From contig CAYTPO010000271.1 in assembly GCA_964439815.1 (NCBI GenBank), forward strand, positions 1 to 5,714: a stretch of 5,714 nucleotides of DNA, read 5' to 3'. The notes beneath the pieces are model-generated. The model did no database searches, had not been told where the DNA came from, and saw nothing but the letters and a program-made list of their open reading frames with translations. Source of the DNA: JALSHZ01 sp964439815 (GTDB taxonomy: Bacteria; Pseudomonadota; Gammaproteobacteria; UWMA-0217). This document shows, piece by piece, positions 5,680 through 5,714 of this stretch; position 1 is the first letter of the stretch; every line of letters starts with the position of its first letter. The translations under genes and the position numbers were made by a program.

Positions 5680-5714
5680 CCCAAACTTCCCTCTCCCTCA
5701 GAGAAGGAAAGACG
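5680..5714. repeat. Direct repeat, right copy (reaches window end)
   Basis: CCCAAACTTCCCTCTC, then CCTCAGAGAAGG, matches the copy at 5524-5552 with a small deletion. It may continue past the window, so the full repeat unit is not known. Confidence 0.6.

Larger units (their letters stand above)
5372..5714. other. Gene-free, repeat-rich tail of the window
   Basis: No coding region is supported in these 343 bases. They hold several structured repeats, each listed separately: a 46-nt hairpin, a pair of facing 30-nt hairpin repeats, and a direct repeat flanking that pair. A further small hairpin, TTATTG-ggg-CAATAA, lies at 5505-5519. The mosaic suggests a site where short repeat elements have accumulated. 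Confidence 0.7.

Overview
The window looks like a chromosomal accessory stretch from a gammaproteobacterium, species not identifiable from the sequence. The indications are a GlyGly-CTERM surface protein, a hipBA toxin-antitoxin pair, moderate GC content and several families of small palindromic repeats between genes.

Layout, left to right. Positions 1-455 hold no gene. They carry two full tandem copies and one partial copy of a ~183-bp unit, and each full unit contains two related ~41-bp hairpin arms in inverted orientation. Then, on the minus strand, come a nitronate monooxygenase/FabK-like flavoprotein (459-1439) and, just upstream of it in transcription, a DUF4442 hotdog-fold protein (1436-1918). 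The two overlap by the ATGA motif and so form a translationally coupled pair. At 2037-2198 lies a 162-bp element that is palindromic over its whole length and resembles a MITE. Its right half supplies the last ~17 codons and the stop codon of the next gene, hipA (2146-3549, minus). hipB (3555-3833, minus) lies 5 bp upstream of hipA and is transcribed first, from an AT-rich divergent intergenic region (3834-4054) with a candidate extended -10 promoter inside an inverted repeat.

On the plus strand, 4055-5371 encodes a 438-aa exported protein with a Sec signal peptide, an Ig/cadherin-like region, a low-complexity linker and a C-terminal GlyGly-CTERM sorting tail. Its function is not recognised. 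The last 343 bases are non-coding and dense in repeats: a 46-nt imperfect hairpin, two facing copies of a 30-nt hairpin repeat with compensatory stem changes, and a ~28-bp direct repeat on either side of that pair.

Functionally the window holds three independent modules: a probable acyl/nitronate metabolism pair, a toxin-antitoxin module and one secreted protein. They are separated by non-coding repeat elements. I see no clear new multi-gene system. The most unusual features are the palindromic element that forms the hipA 3' end and the covarying hairpin pair at the right end.
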